A stretch of 64,000 bases of DNA, taken from positions 67,992 to 131,991 of the forward strand of contig JAJCZM010000049.1 in assembly GCA_029262375.1 (NCBI GenBank), read 5' to 3'. A program made the position numbers and the translations under genes. The notes below the pieces were generated by a model that saw only the letters and a program-made list of their open reading frames with translations, had not been told where the DNA came from and did no database searches. The DNA is from Deltaproteobacteria bacterium (GTDB lineage: Bacteria; Desulfobacterota; Binatia; UBA1149; SPBQ01). Positions 56,565-64,000 of the stretch are shown piece after piece. The first letter of the stretch is position 1; every line of letters begins with the position of its first letter.

Positions 56565-58379
56565 TCAGCCGTACACGGCGCGCGCGCGCCGCCTTCGTAC
56601 TGCGAACGCGAGCACCAACAGCGATAACAGAGCGGCCGACACGAGCAGCGCCGTCGCACCGAAGCGCTGGCGAAGGCCTTTCTGGAACACTTCCCTACGT
56701 TGATCATAACCGTCGGGGATCGGTGCGACTCCGTTCGTGCGAACGTATTCGTCGTAGTCCACGAGCATCTGAGCAAACCGTTCGGGCATCTCACGGCGTA
56801 GATCGCGCGCTTCGCCGACGTCGTTCGCGATGTCGTACAAGTGCCATTCATCGTCGCCGATAGGACCTCGGTCACGCACGATCTTGTAATCGCCCTTGAA
56901 CAGCGCAGCGTTGCCGGCAAGCTCGTAGCCAATCGCGTGATCGTCGCCATGCACACGATCGGCTCGGCCCCGCAACAGATCGACGAGGCTCGTGCCGACC
57001 ATCGGTTCGATCGTACTGCCCTGATAGCTCTTGCCCGGCTGCTCGACACCGGCGAGTTCGAGAATCGTCGGTGCGAGGTCAGTGACGTAGGCGAACGCGT
57101 CGGAAGTCTCGCCCGCGCTGACAACCGGTGGCCCGGCAATCACGAGCGGCACGCGCATACCGCCGTCGTGGGCGAAGAACTTGTAGTAGGCCAACGGTGA
57201 CGTGGCCGCACTCGCGAAACTGGGACCGATCGCAACGAAACTACCTCGCTCACCGAGCGTCTCGTAGTCGGCGCTGTAGTCCATCCACCGATAGAAGAGA
57301 TTCTTCAACAGTTCGCCGCCTGGTATTGCGGATGGATCGCTACCCTCCGCGCCGTTGTCCGACGTGAACACGAAGATCGTATTGTCGTACTCGCCGGCTT
57401 CTTTGAGATAGGCGATGAGTCGGCCGATGTGATGATCCATGGCCTCGACCATGCCTGCGTACACCGCCATCGATTTCGACATGAAGCGCTGCTCTTCCGC
57501 GGACAGATCCGACCATGCCTTTGTGCCGCGAACCGGCGCCAGCTGCGTGTCGGGTGAAACCACTCCCTGCCGGACCGCACCCGCGAGTCGCATGCGTCGC
57601 AGCTCGGTCCAACCCGCGTCGTACACGCCGAGATATTTCTGCGTGAACTCTTTCGGCGCCTGCACCGGAATGTGGACCGCCTGAAACGGGATGTAGGAGA
57701 AGAACGGCTTGCTATCGCCGCGCCCCGACTCGATGAACTCGATCGTCTTGTCGACGAAGAATTTCGACGAGTAGAAATCCTCGGGCAGGTCGGTCTCGCG
57801 ACCGTCGGCGAACCAGTTCGCCTGCGAATAGATTGGAAGATACGGCTTCTTTTCCCAGTTGTCGGCGCCGGTATCGGCCATCGCGACTGTTCTCTCGAAA
57901 CCGCGACGACTCGGTCTCTGCTCGGGACGCTCGTGACCGAGATGCCACTTACCGGCCATGTACGTGTGATAGCCGGCGTCCTTGAGCACGGTCGCGATCG
58001 TCACGACATTGCTCGCCAAACTGCCGCGGTAGTTCTCGAGCACCAGTTGAGACTCGGGAATCGCCTCCACGATGTTCGGCACACCGTTGCGATGGCTATC
58101 GACACCGGTCAACAACATCGCGCGCGTCGGCGCGCAACTAGCGGCGGTGTGATAGTTCGTGAAGCGCAGACCTTGCCGGGCCAACTCCGAAATGCTCGGT
58201 GTCGCAATCTCACTACCGTACGGCGCGGTATCGCTGAAGCCCAAATCGTCGGCGAGTATGAGTACGATGTTCGGACGTTTCTCGGACGCGCAGGCCCAGC
58301 GCGGCGCCGCAACACCCGCCAGTACGACAAAAAGCGAAATTGCCGTAGCAACGTTGACGCCTGATCGATTCATACGCAA
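56565..58379 (-). CDS. Type I (formylglycine) sulfatase with C-terminal membrane anchor
   Basis: 604 residues; ATG at 58379 or 58373. An N-terminal signal ('AISLFVVLAGVAAPRWACAS') leads into an alkaline-phosphatase-like sulfatase: metal-site 'RPNIVLILADDLGFSDTAPY' and the formylglycine signature 'AASCAPTRAMLLTG' (Cys82, CxPxR). Then come 'TYMAGKWHLGHERPEQRPSR', 'IFVFTSDNGAEGSDPSA' (second metal site) and 'KGDYKIVRDRGPIGDDEWHLY'. The Cys must be converted to formylglycine for activity. The end has a hydrophobic helix plus an Arg cluster ('ALLVSAALLSLLVLAFAVRR'), so the enzyme is probably held in the inner membrane with its catalytic part outside. The substrate is unknown. It is divergent from the SGNH gene. 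Confidence 0.9.
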   Translation of the reverse strand: MRMNRSGVNVATAISLFVVLAGVAAPRWACASEKRPNIVLILADDLGFSDTAPYGSEIATPSISELARQGLRFTNYHTAASCAPTRAMLLTGVDSHRNGVPNIVEAIPESQLVLENYRGSLASNVVTIATVLKDAGYHTYMAGKWHLGHERPEQRPSRRGFERTVAMADTGADNWEKKPYLPIYSQANWFADGRETDLPEDFYSSKFFVDKTIEFIESGRGDSKPFFSYIPFQAVHIPVQAPKEFTQKYLGVYDAGWTELRRMRLAGAVRQGVVSPDTQLAPVRGTKAWSDLSAEEQRFMSKSMAVYAGMVEAMDHHIGRLIAYLKEAGEYDNTIFVFTSDNGAEGSDPSAIPGGELLKNLFYRWMDYSADYETLGERGSFVAIGPSFASAATSPLAYYKFFAHDGGMRVPLVIAGPPVVSAGETSDAFAYVTDLAPTILELAGVEQPGKSYQGSTIEPMVGTSLVDLLRGRADRVHGDDHAIGYELAGNAALFKGDYKIVRDRGPIGDDEWHLYDIANDVGEARDLRREMPERFAQMLVDYDEYVRTNGVAPIPDGYDQRREVFQKGLRQRFGATALLVSAALLSLLVLAFAVRRRRARAVYG

Positions 58380-58455
58380 TGAAGAGACTCCCTGCCCTCA
58401 CACGCGACTCGCCACGGCCCGTGCGCTAGCATAGCGCCTCACGAAGCATCAAACG

Positions 58456-59538
58456 ATGTCCGAACTCAATCGCAGTGCTGTTCTCAATGCATGCGCGCGC
58501 GGCGCGGCCGTGGTCGCGTTGGCAATCCTCGTACGGGGATCACTACAGCGCACCGCGAGTGCCCTAGCTAGAGACGAAAGCTTGGCAGCTGCCGCTTCCG
58601 AGACACTGGTACTGCTACTGCTGTGCCTGGCACTGTCTTACGCAGTGGCCGTGTATCGTAGGCGTCCGCTGCCACTCCCGTTCGCTCCGGCGCTGGCGAT
58701 ATCGGCGGCGGCGGCAATCGCCTACGGCGCACAACTCGATGCGGCCCGGTCTCCAGGACTACCGCTTCCATCGGTGGGCTTCGCACCGGCCGGCTCCACC
58801 CAGCAAGAGAACCACCCCGCTCGCCCAAGGGTGCTCTACCACTACAACCGTCACGGATTTCGCGGCCCCGACTGGGAGTTCGAGTCGCCGGGGCCACGCA
58901 TCTGCGTGCTCGGAGACTCCTACGTGTTCGGATCGGGAGTCGCATGGGACGACACACTGGGGGAGGCACTGCGACGACGCCTGCCTGCCTACGAAGTACT
59001 GAATCTAGGAGTACCCGGACACAATATGCGCTCTCACGTCGCGATGTACGGTTTCGCGGCCGGCCGTCTTGAGTGCGATCAAATGGTGCTGGCAATCGTC
59101 ATTCCGAACGATCTCTCGCGCTTCGACATCAATTCGGAGATCGTTCTGAAATCGACGATTAGCGCGTACTCGGCAGTCGAGTTCTTCTTCGGACCACAGC
59201 TGCCGGCACGCATCTGGAATACGCGCGAACTCGCGCAGTCGACGGGCCCCGATGAAGTCGAAGAACTGAAGCGACAGTGGTCACTTCTCGCCGCCAAACG
59301 CGCGCGCCACGGCACGACCCCACTCTACGTGTTCACGTATGCCGACGACGAGACGCTGACGGACCGTGCCCAGCTTGCCCAACCTGCCCAACCTGCCCAA
59401 CTTGCCCAACTCGAGGGCGTGACGATTCTGCCCAAAGCAGCCTACGATCCGAGCCTCTATATCGCCGGAGACGGGCATCCGAATGCGAAAGGAAATGAGT
59501 TCTTTGCTGCACGTCTCGCTCGAGCGATGCAACGCTAG
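58456..59538 (+). CDS. Membrane-anchored SGNH/GDSL hydrolase
   Basis: 360 residues. Two or three hydrophobic segments lie at the N-terminus ('ACARGAAVVALAILVRG', 'ASETLVLLLLCLALSYAVAV', 'ALAISAAAAIAYGA'). The SGNH domain starts with 'FRGPDWEFESPGPRICVLGD' (Gly-Asp-Ser in 'VLGDSYVFGSG'), has the Gly block 'VLNLGVPGHNMRSHVAMYG' and Asn in 'VIPNDLSRFD', and ends with Asp-x-His in 'AGDGHPNAKGNEFF'. All four SGNH blocks are present, so it is probably an active esterase or acyltransferase-like enzyme acting at the membrane face. Near residue 305 is an Ala-Gln-Pro repeat ('AQLAQPAQPAQLAQL') encoded by a 9-base tandem repeat. It is divergent from the sulfatase gene. Confidence 0.85.
   Translation: MSELNRSAVLNACARGAAVVALAILVRGSLQRTASALARDESLAAAASETLVLLLLCLALSYAVAVYRRRPLPLPFAPALAISAAAAIAYGAQLDAARSPGLPLPSVGFAPAGSTQQENHPARPRVLYHYNRHGFRGPDWEFESPGPRICVLGDSYVFGSGVAWDDTLGEALRRRLPAYEVLNLGVPGHNMRSHVAMYGFAAGRLECDQMVLAIVIPNDLSRFDINSEIVLKSTISAYSAVEFFFGPQLPARIWNTRELAQSTGPDEVEELKRQWSLLAAKRARHGTTPLYVFTYADDETLTDRAQLAQPAQPAQLAQLEGVTILPKAAYDPSLYIAGDGHPNAKGNEFFAARLARAMQR
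59374..59409 (+). repeat. Four tandem copies of CYTGCCCAA
   Basis: Exact nonamers CTTGCCCAA, CCTGCCCAA, CCTGCCCAA and CTTGCCCAA encode Leu/Pro-Ala-Gln units in the SGNH hydrolase. The unit differs by one base from the CCTGCCCGA repeat at 42630. Confidence 0.85.
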
Positions 59539-59560
59539 TGCGCGAGATGCGCGATCGTCG

Positions 59561-60331
59561 TCAGCCGAAACGGCCTTCGATGTAGTCAGCCGTACGTTGG
59601 TCCTTGGGCGCGATGAACAGATCCTCTGTGCGACCGTGCTCGACGATTTCACCGATCAGCATGAATACGCATTCGTCACTCACGCGGCGTGCCTGAGCCA
59701 TGTTGTGGGTAACGATGAGGATCGTGAATTCACCCGCGATCTGCCGAATCAGTTCTTCGACCTTGGCGGTGGCATCGGGGTCGAGAGCCGAACAGGGCTC
59801 GTCCATCAGGATGATCGAAGGCTTGAGCGGCAGCAGGCGAGCGATACAGAGTTTTTGCTGTTGCTCGAGCTGCAATCGTGTGGCGCGGTCACCGAGTCGG
59901 TCTTTCAGAATATCCCAAAGCTGAACCGACTTCAGTGCAGACTCGAGCGCTTCGTCTTCCGCACCGCGACTGCGTTCGGCTTTCGGCGTGTGCAGCCGGT
60001 AGCCGTACAATACGTTGTCACGAATGGAGATCGGCAGCGGGTTCGGCCTCTGGAACACCATGCCGACGCGCTTACGAAGCTCGATGAGATCGACGTCGGG
60101 TGCGTAGATGTTGTGCCCATCGATGATTAGCGAGCCCTCGGTACGCACGTAGTCGTAGCGCTCGTTGATGCGGTTGAAGCAGCGCAGCAGCGTCGTCTTT
60201 CCGCAACCCGACGGGCCGATCAGCCCGGTAATCCGCCCGCGAGAGACGTCGAGATCGATCCCCTTGAGCGCTTGGAACTCACCGTACCAGAGCCGCACGT
60301 CGCGAGTTTCGATGCTTGCCTGATTCGCCAT
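59561..60331 (-). CDS. pstB: Phosphate ABC transporter ATPase PstB-like, signature-deficient copy
   Basis: 256 residues, last gene of the pst operon, starting 3 bases after the other ATPase gene. PstB features are Walker A 'LIGPSGCGKTTLLRCFNRIN', Q-loop 'VGMVFQRPNPLPISIRDNVL', Walker B 'SIILMDEPCSALDPDATAKV', switch His 'ILIVTHNMAQARRVSD' and the C-terminal 'DYIEGRFG'. The ABC signature LSGGQ is replaced: the segment reads 'ATRLQLEQQQKLCIARLL'. A signature-lacking ATPase cannot complete the partner's ATP site, but its own Walker A/B, Q and His are intact. It would pair with the LSGGQ of the second PstB (60335). It powers phosphate uptake through PstC/PstA. Confidence 0.9.
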   Translation of the reverse strand: MANQASIETRDVRLWYGEFQALKGIDLDVSRGRITGLIGPSGCGKTTLLRCFNRINERYDYVRTEGSLIIDGHNIYAPDVDLIELRKRVGMVFQRPNPLPISIRDNVLYGYRLHTPKAERSRGAEDEALESALKSVQLWDILKDRLGDRATRLQLEQQQKLCIARLLPLKPSIILMDEPCSALDPDATAKVEELIRQIAGEFTILIVTHNMAQARRVSDECVFMLIGEIVEHGRTEDLFIAPKDQRTADYIEGRFG

Positions 60332-60334
60332 CGT

Positions 60335-61102
60335 CTATCCGAACAGGCCTTGCACGTACTGAAACGTGCGCTGGTCGGCGGTTCGCCTAGAAAAGATGAT
60401 CTCGTTCGAGTCCAATTCGATTAGCTTGCCATCGAGAAAGAGCGCGGTGCGATCGGCGAGCCTCTTGGCCTGCTGGACCAGATTGGTGACGAGAACGATC
60501 GTCACTTCTTTGCGTAGCTCCTTGAGCACCTCTTCGATGCGCATCGTCGTAACGGGATCGACTGCGATCGAAAATTCGTCGAGACAGAGAATCTCCGGCT
60601 CCATCGACAGTGCACGAGCTATCGTCAAACGCTGCTGCTGACCCCCCGACAGCTTGGTGCCGAGATCGCCCATACGATCCTTCACTTCGTCGAACAGCGC
60701 CGATTGCCGCAGACACCGTTCGACCAATTCGTCGAGTCGGGTCTTGTCAGTCTTACCGGCCATGCGCGGCGCATACGCCACGTTGTCGTAGATCGACATC
60801 GGCAGCCCAACCGGCAACGGAAACACCATTCCAATGCGACGCCGTAGCGCATTGACGTCGCGCACCTGGCGCACATCGTCGCCATCGATCTTGACCGTTC
60901 CCTGCACGCGCGCGTCGGGAATCGAATCGATCATACGATTGATGCAATTGAGAAACGTAGTCTTGCCGGCGTTCGCCGGCCCGATGATCGAAAGGATTTC
61001 GTGCTCGTACACGTCGAGAGAAATCGAATCGAGTGCGGTTACGCCGCCGTAGGACACGCTGAGCCCCGAGACTTCGATCTTCTTCTTCGCAAGATCGCTC
61101 AC
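60335..61102 (-). CDS. pstB: Phosphate ABC transporter ATPase PstB-like, Q/H-deficient copy
   Basis: 255 residues, starting 4 bases after the PstA stop. Walker A 'IIGPANAGKTTFLNCINRMI', a canonical signature 'GTKLSGGQQQRLTIARALSM' and Walker B 'EILCLDEFSIAVDPVTTMRI' are present. The Q-loop Gln is replaced by Pro ('RIGMVFPLPVGLPMS') and the switch His by Asn ('TIVLVTNLVQQAKRLADR'). Its own nucleotide site is therefore probably slow or inactive, while its signature can serve the other PstB. Gene order and size match PstB. The two copies are more diverged than a recent tandem duplication, so the split is likely old. Confidence 0.88.
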   Translation of the reverse strand: MSDLAKKKIEVSGLSVSYGGVTALDSISLDVYEHEILSIIGPANAGKTTFLNCINRMIDSIPDARVQGTVKIDGDDVRQVRDVNALRRRIGMVFPLPVGLPMSIYDNVAYAPRMAGKTDKTRLDELVERCLRQSALFDEVKDRMGDLGTKLSGGQQQRLTIARALSMEPEILCLDEFSIAVDPVTTMRIEEVLKELRKEVTIVLVTNLVQQAKRLADRTALFLDGKLIELDSNEIIFSRRTADQRTFQYVQGLFG

Positions 61103-61106
61103 AGGC

Positions 61107-62003
61107 CTACCACTTGCGCCTCGCGCGTAGATACGTGCGCAAGCCGATCGAGAAGAAGTTGAACGTCACGACGAGGGTCAATAAGACGAGCGCGGTCGCA
61201 TAGGGAAACGCTTCAGGCACGTTCGGAACCTGCGTCGATACGGTAAACAAATGCATCGACAACGCCATGCATTGGTCCTGAACCGATTGCGGTAAGAACG
61301 GAAGATAGAAGGCGGCGCCAGTAAACATGATCGGGGCCGTTTCACCGGCGGCGCGCGAGACCTGCAAGATAACGCCGGTCAGAATCCCGGAAACCGAGTT
61401 GGGCAATACAATGTGCCAAATCGTCTGCCAACGTGAAGCGCCAAGCGTCCAACTCGCATGCCGAAATGCGACCGGAACCGATGCCAGTGCCTCTTTGGTA
61501 CTCGCGATGATCACAGGCAGCGTCATCACTGCCAGCGTCAAGGACGCGGACAGGATGCTCGTTCCCAGGCCCAGGAACAGCACAAACGCCCCGACGCCGA
61601 ACAGAGCATGCACGATCGACGGGACACCGGCGAGGTTGACGATCGCGAGATTGATCATGCGCGTGACCCAATTCTCGGGCGCGTACTCGTTGAGGTAGAT
61701 GCCGGCCATGATGCCGATCGGTGCAGCCACCGCCAACGAGACACCGATGAGCCAGAGCGTTCCGATGATGGCAGGATAGATCCCACCGGCGGTCATTCCC
61801 GCCGTCGGAGCTTCCAACAAGAACTCGGCGGTGATCGCCGACATGCCGTGCGTAACGAGCAATCCGATGATCGCGAACAGCGGAAGCAAAAGCAGTGCGG
61901 TCGCGATACCGAGGAAAGCTCGCGCAATTTTCTGACGAGAGTGGCTCGCTTCGGTCATCGGAGTGGCCGAAAAATCAGTATGCTCTGTCTCGCCGCGACT
62001 CAT
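61107..62003 (-). CDS. pstA: Phosphate ABC transporter permease PstA
   Basis: 298 residues; the ATG overlaps the PstC stop as ATGA, so translation is coupled. Six hydrophobic helices are visible, the first at 'IATALLLLPLFAIIGLLV'. Family motifs are 'GGIYPAIIGTLWLIGVSLAV', 'APIGIMAGIYLNEYAPENWV', 'INLAIVNLAGVPSIVHALFG' and the EAA-type loop 'ASWTLGASRWQTIWHIVLPN', which contacts the ATPase. 'VSRAAGETAPIMFTGAAFYL' is the conserved PstA segment. It forms the channel with PstC in the inner membrane. Confidence 0.93.
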   Translation of the reverse strand: MSRGETEHTDFSATPMTEASHSRQKIARAFLGIATALLLLPLFAIIGLLVTHGMSAITAEFLLEAPTAGMTAGGIYPAIIGTLWLIGVSLAVAAPIGIMAGIYLNEYAPENWVTRMINLAIVNLAGVPSIVHALFGVGAFVLFLGLGTSILSASLTLAVMTLPVIIASTKEALASVPVAFRHASWTLGASRWQTIWHIVLPNSVSGILTGVILQVSRAAGETAPIMFTGAAFYLPFLPQSVQDQCMALSMHLFTVSTQVPNVPEAFPYATALVLLTLVVTFNFFSIGLRTYLRARRKW

Positions 62004-62965
62004 TTATTCTTGATTCCGCGCACGAGCAGATCGGCGGTCAGATTCACCGCGAACGTAAAGATAAACAGCAATACGCCGATAGCGAACAGTGCCTGATAGT
62101 GGTCGCCGCCCTGCGCGGTCTCTCCGAGCTCGGCAGCGATGGTCGCCGTAAGCGTACGTACCGAGTCGAGCGGGCTGTTCGGGATCTGCACTGCATGCCC
62201 CGTCGCCATCAGCACGGCGATCGTCTCGCCGATTGCGCGCCCCACCCCCAGCAACACCGCCGCGAGCAGTCCGCTACGCGCCGCCGGAAACAGCACCTTA
62301 TAAACCGTTTGCCACTTGGTCGCACCGAGCGCCAGGGATGCTTCGCGATAAGTGTCAGGAACCGCCTTCAACGCGTCCTCACCGATTGAAACGATGATTG
62401 GGACACTCATGAGGCCGAGAATGACGCCGCCGTTGAGAACGTTGAGCCCGATGGGGGCGTTAAACACGTCGATGATGACCGGGTTCATGATCGCGAGACC
62501 GATGAACCCCCAAACCACTGAAGGGATCGCGGCGAGAAACTCGACGATGATTTTCAGCGCTTCTTTGAACGGACCGTCGCAGAACTCCGAGATAAACACG
62601 GCTGTTCCCAGACCGAACGGGACCGCGATCATCATCGCCAAGGTCGTGACGCTGAGCGTACCGGCAACGAGCGCCAACGTACCGTATCGCTTGTTAGATA
62701 CCGAAGTGGGGTACCATTCGGGACTGGTCATGAACTCGACTACGTCGAGCCGGTTCATGATGAAGTCGGCCCCGGAGCTGAACACGAAGAAGAAAATCCC
62801 GAAGACGAAAAATATCGCACTGAATCCGCATAGTCGGATCAGCCATTCGATCGCAGGCTCAACGATCGCAGCAATACGCCGGCTGGTGCTCACCTGCCCC
62901 TCGTCGGTTCCGGATGTCGTGTCGGTCACGGCCTGATACGCGCTGCTACTAGCGAACTGGAACAA
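62000..62965 (-). CDS. pstC: Phosphate ABC transporter permease PstC
   Basis: 321 residues; a start at 62965 overlaps the PstS stop by 17 bases, while an alternative GTG at 62929 leaves a 19-base gap. Six helices start from 'LIRLCGFSAIFFVFGIFFFV'. Markers are 'FGTLALVAGTLSVTTLAMMI'-like sequence ('YGTLALVAGTLSVTTLAMMI'), 'AVPFGLGTAVFISEFCDGPF', 'IVEFLAAIPSVVWGFIGLAI' and the EAA loop 'EASLALGATKWQTVYKVLFP', then 'GVGRAIGETIAVLMATGHAV', which matches PstC. It pairs with PstA. The periplasmic loop between helices 1 and 2 is long ('RLDVVEFMTSPEWYPTSVSN'), as in other PstC proteins. Confidence 0.93.
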   Translation of the reverse strand: MFQFASSSAYQAVTDTTSGTDEGQVSTSRRIAAIVEPAIEWLIRLCGFSAIFFVFGIFFFVFSSGADFIMNRLDVVEFMTSPEWYPTSVSNKRYGTLALVAGTLSVTTLAMMIAVPFGLGTAVFISEFCDGPFKEALKIIVEFLAAIPSVVWGFIGLAIMNPVIIDVFNAPIGLNVLNGGVILGLMSVPIIVSIGEDALKAVPDTYREASLALGATKWQTVYKVLFPAARSGLLAAVLLGVGRAIGETIAVLMATGHAVQIPNSPLDSVRTLTATIAAELGETAQGGDHYQALFAIGVLLFIFTFAVNLTADLLVRGIKNK

Positions 62966-63833
62966 ATCCGTTGTCGGCGACGATCTTCTGCCCAGCCGCC
63001 GACTTGATCCATTCCAGGTATGTGGCGACGGCCCCTTTCGGCTCGCCTAGGGTGTACATAAACAGAGGACGGGAAAGCACGTAACTTCCGTCGGCCGCGG
63101 TGGCAAGGGTCGGAGCAATGCACTGCTCGCCGGGAGCGGCCGAGAGGCAAACCGCTTTGACGCGATCGGTGCCGTATCCCAACCCGCTGTAGCCGATAGC
63201 GCAAGGCGTGCTTCCGACCAAATCGACGACATCTTTGCTGCCGGACAGATCGCGGCTTCCAAGTTTGAAATCTGTGTTCTTACCGAGCACCTCTTCTCGA
63301 ACGAACTCGTACGTTCCCGAATTTGATTGACGACTAACGCGAATGAGTTCTTGTCCGGAGCAACCGGGAACCTCGAGGCCGAGGTCACCCCAGTTTTCGC
63401 ACTTCCCGCCTTCGGCGTAGATGCACGCGAGCTGTTGAACGGTAATCGACTTGATCGGATTGTCCTTGTGAACGAAGAACACGACTGCGTCGACGGCCAC
63501 CGTGTGCTCCACAGCTCCTACGCCGTTCGATGCCTTCACCTTCTCCTGCTCTTCGAGCTTGATGCCGCGGCTCGCGTTGGCGATATCGACCGTGCCGTTG
63601 ATCAACGCCGCGATACCGGTTCCGGAACCGCCGCCGCTGACAGCGACACCGACACTCTCATCGACCTTCCGGTAATTCTCCGCCCAGGCCTGCGCTACGT
63701 TCACCAGTGTGTCGGAGCCTTTATTCTGGATCAGCGTGCGCGAGGCCCGGTCGCCTCCGCTACAAGCAGCGAAAAGCAGACTCATACAGGCGAGCGCTAT
63801 CGTTGCTCGCACCGGGTTATTGTTTCCAATCAT
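62949..63833 (-). CDS. pstS: Phosphate-binding lipoprotein PstS
   Basis: 294 residues; lipoprotein signal 'TIALACMSLLFAACSGGD'. The PstS fold is recognisable by 'LIQNKGSDTLVNVAQAWAEN', 'GVAVSGGGSGTGIAALINGT', 'VDIANASRGIKLEEQEKV' and 'VSRQSNSGTYEFVREEVLG' (phosphate-coordinating Ser-Gly-Thr). 'GTPCAIGYSGLGYGTDRVKA'-like sequence ('STPCAIGYSGLGYGTDRVKA') and a C-terminal 'WIKSAAGQKIVADNGFVPV' complete it. Five or more Cys suggest disulfides. It delivers phosphate to PstC/PstA. The ATG directly follows the stop of the upstream open frame, which argues for one operon. Confidence 0.93.
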   Translation of the reverse strand: MIGNNNPVRATIALACMSLLFAACSGGDRASRTLIQNKGSDTLVNVAQAWAENYRKVDESVGVAVSGGGSGTGIAALINGTVDIANASRGIKLEEQEKVKASNGVGAVEHTVAVDAVVFFVHKDNPIKSITVQQLACIYAEGGKCENWGDLGLEVPGCSGQELIRVSRQSNSGTYEFVREEVLGKNTDFKLGSRDLSGSKDVVDLVGSTPCAIGYSGLGYGTDRVKAVCLSAAPGEQCIAPTLATAADGSYVLSRPLFMYTLGEPKGAVATYLEWIKSAAGQKIVADNGFVPVR

Positions 63834-64000
63834 CTATTGTTCCTCTCTCACCGACGGTGCAGACAGTGGACTTCCGTGCAGTGCGCGAACCAGCTTGCTG
63901 ATTCGTGACACCAATTCGTCGAAGACGACTGCATAGCCGTCCACCTCTTCGGTGCTCTCTGCTTCTACGTCGGTGGGATTCTTCGTATCCCATTCCAAGA
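63834..64000 (-). CDS. 3' end of the gene upstream of pstS, partial
   Basis: The minus strand is open from the right edge to a TAG at 63834-63836, immediately before the pstS ATG. The ORF track does not list it because its start lies outside. The visible C-terminus is about 54 residues: '...LEWDTKNPTDVEAES', 'EEVDGYAVVFDELVSRISKL', 'VRALHGSPLSAPSVREEQ'. It is acidic then helical and has no motif that I recognise. Zero-base spacing to pstS suggests translational coupling. Candidates from operons of this type include a phosphate-response regulator or kinase, an outer-membrane channel or PhoU, but the sequence does not decide. Confidence 0.55.
   Translation of the reverse strand, partial: LEWDTKNPTDVEAESTEEVDGYAVVFDELVSRISKLVRALHGSPLSAPSVREEQ

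Noticed and set aside
1-64000. Search by eye for insertion sequences, integrases, phage genes, rRNA and tRNA
   Set aside because: No transposase, integrase or structural RNA signature was recognised. A proper tRNA or covariance-model scan was not possible.

Overview
The window reads as a gene-dense, GC-rich chromosome segment of a Gram-negative bacterium. Diderm markers are a TolC/adaptor/RND efflux operon, lipoprotein signal sequences, a class A penicillin-binding protein and a PstSCAB importer. GTG starts are common. Several secreted proteins end in Cys-bounded 'TASDALL.L..AVG' pairs, in DUF4215-type Cys-rich repeats or in an 'HLACYKV' domain. I associate that style with uncultured deltaproteobacterial-type lineages such as Candidatus Binatota or Myxococcota-like genomes. 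This placement is inference; no rRNA, tRNA, insertion sequence, phage or CRISPR array was seen.

Layout. 1-4.8 kb: the 5' part of a RimK-associated (DTGAR) protease gene that the ORF track misses, a secreted repeat protein, two small envelope proteins and an Ig-like membrane protein. 5.0-8.6 kb: a sulfotransferase and a double cNMP-binding/patatin (NTE-type) esterase. 8.8-15.5 kb: an RND efflux operon whose TolC protein is fused to an ABC-type substrate-binding domain. 15.5-21 kb: DUF2270, a coiled-coil protein, a large divergent class A PBP and a lipoprotein methyltransferase. 21-25 kb: a TPR protein overlapping a purple-acid-phosphatase-like enzyme, then a GAF protein. 25-29 kb: a saccharopine-dehydrogenase-like reductase, a TauD dioxygenase, and a nucleotidyltransferase/XRE pair with a repeat operator. 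29-37 kb: a run of secreted Cys-rich, beta-helix and FG-GAP proteins plus an LLM oxidoreductase. 37-42 kb: DOMON-like, NamZ-type (DUF1343), metallo-beta-lactamase-fold and LysR genes, a PHM-like lipoprotein and a degenerate ExeA-like ATPase.

42.6-54.3 kb is the most unusual part. It holds four radical-SAM catalytic domains in three proteins, one of which carries two such domains in tandem. Beside them lie a PhyH-type 2OG dioxygenase fused to a transglutaminase-like domain with a Cys-His-Asp triad, and two paralogous TPR proteins joined by ATGA coupling. The genes sit in compact divergent or convergent units, as expected of a peptide- or protein-modifying system, but no precursor was recognised.

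54.3-64 kb: a second secreted repeat protein, a DUF1330 protein, a type I sulfatase, an SGNH hydrolase and a pst operon. The two PstB-like ATPases of that operon have complementary motif losses (signature in one; Q-loop and switch His in the other), predicting one competent composite ATP site. An open frame running off the right edge ends directly at the pstS start codon and is probably the preceding gene of the operon.
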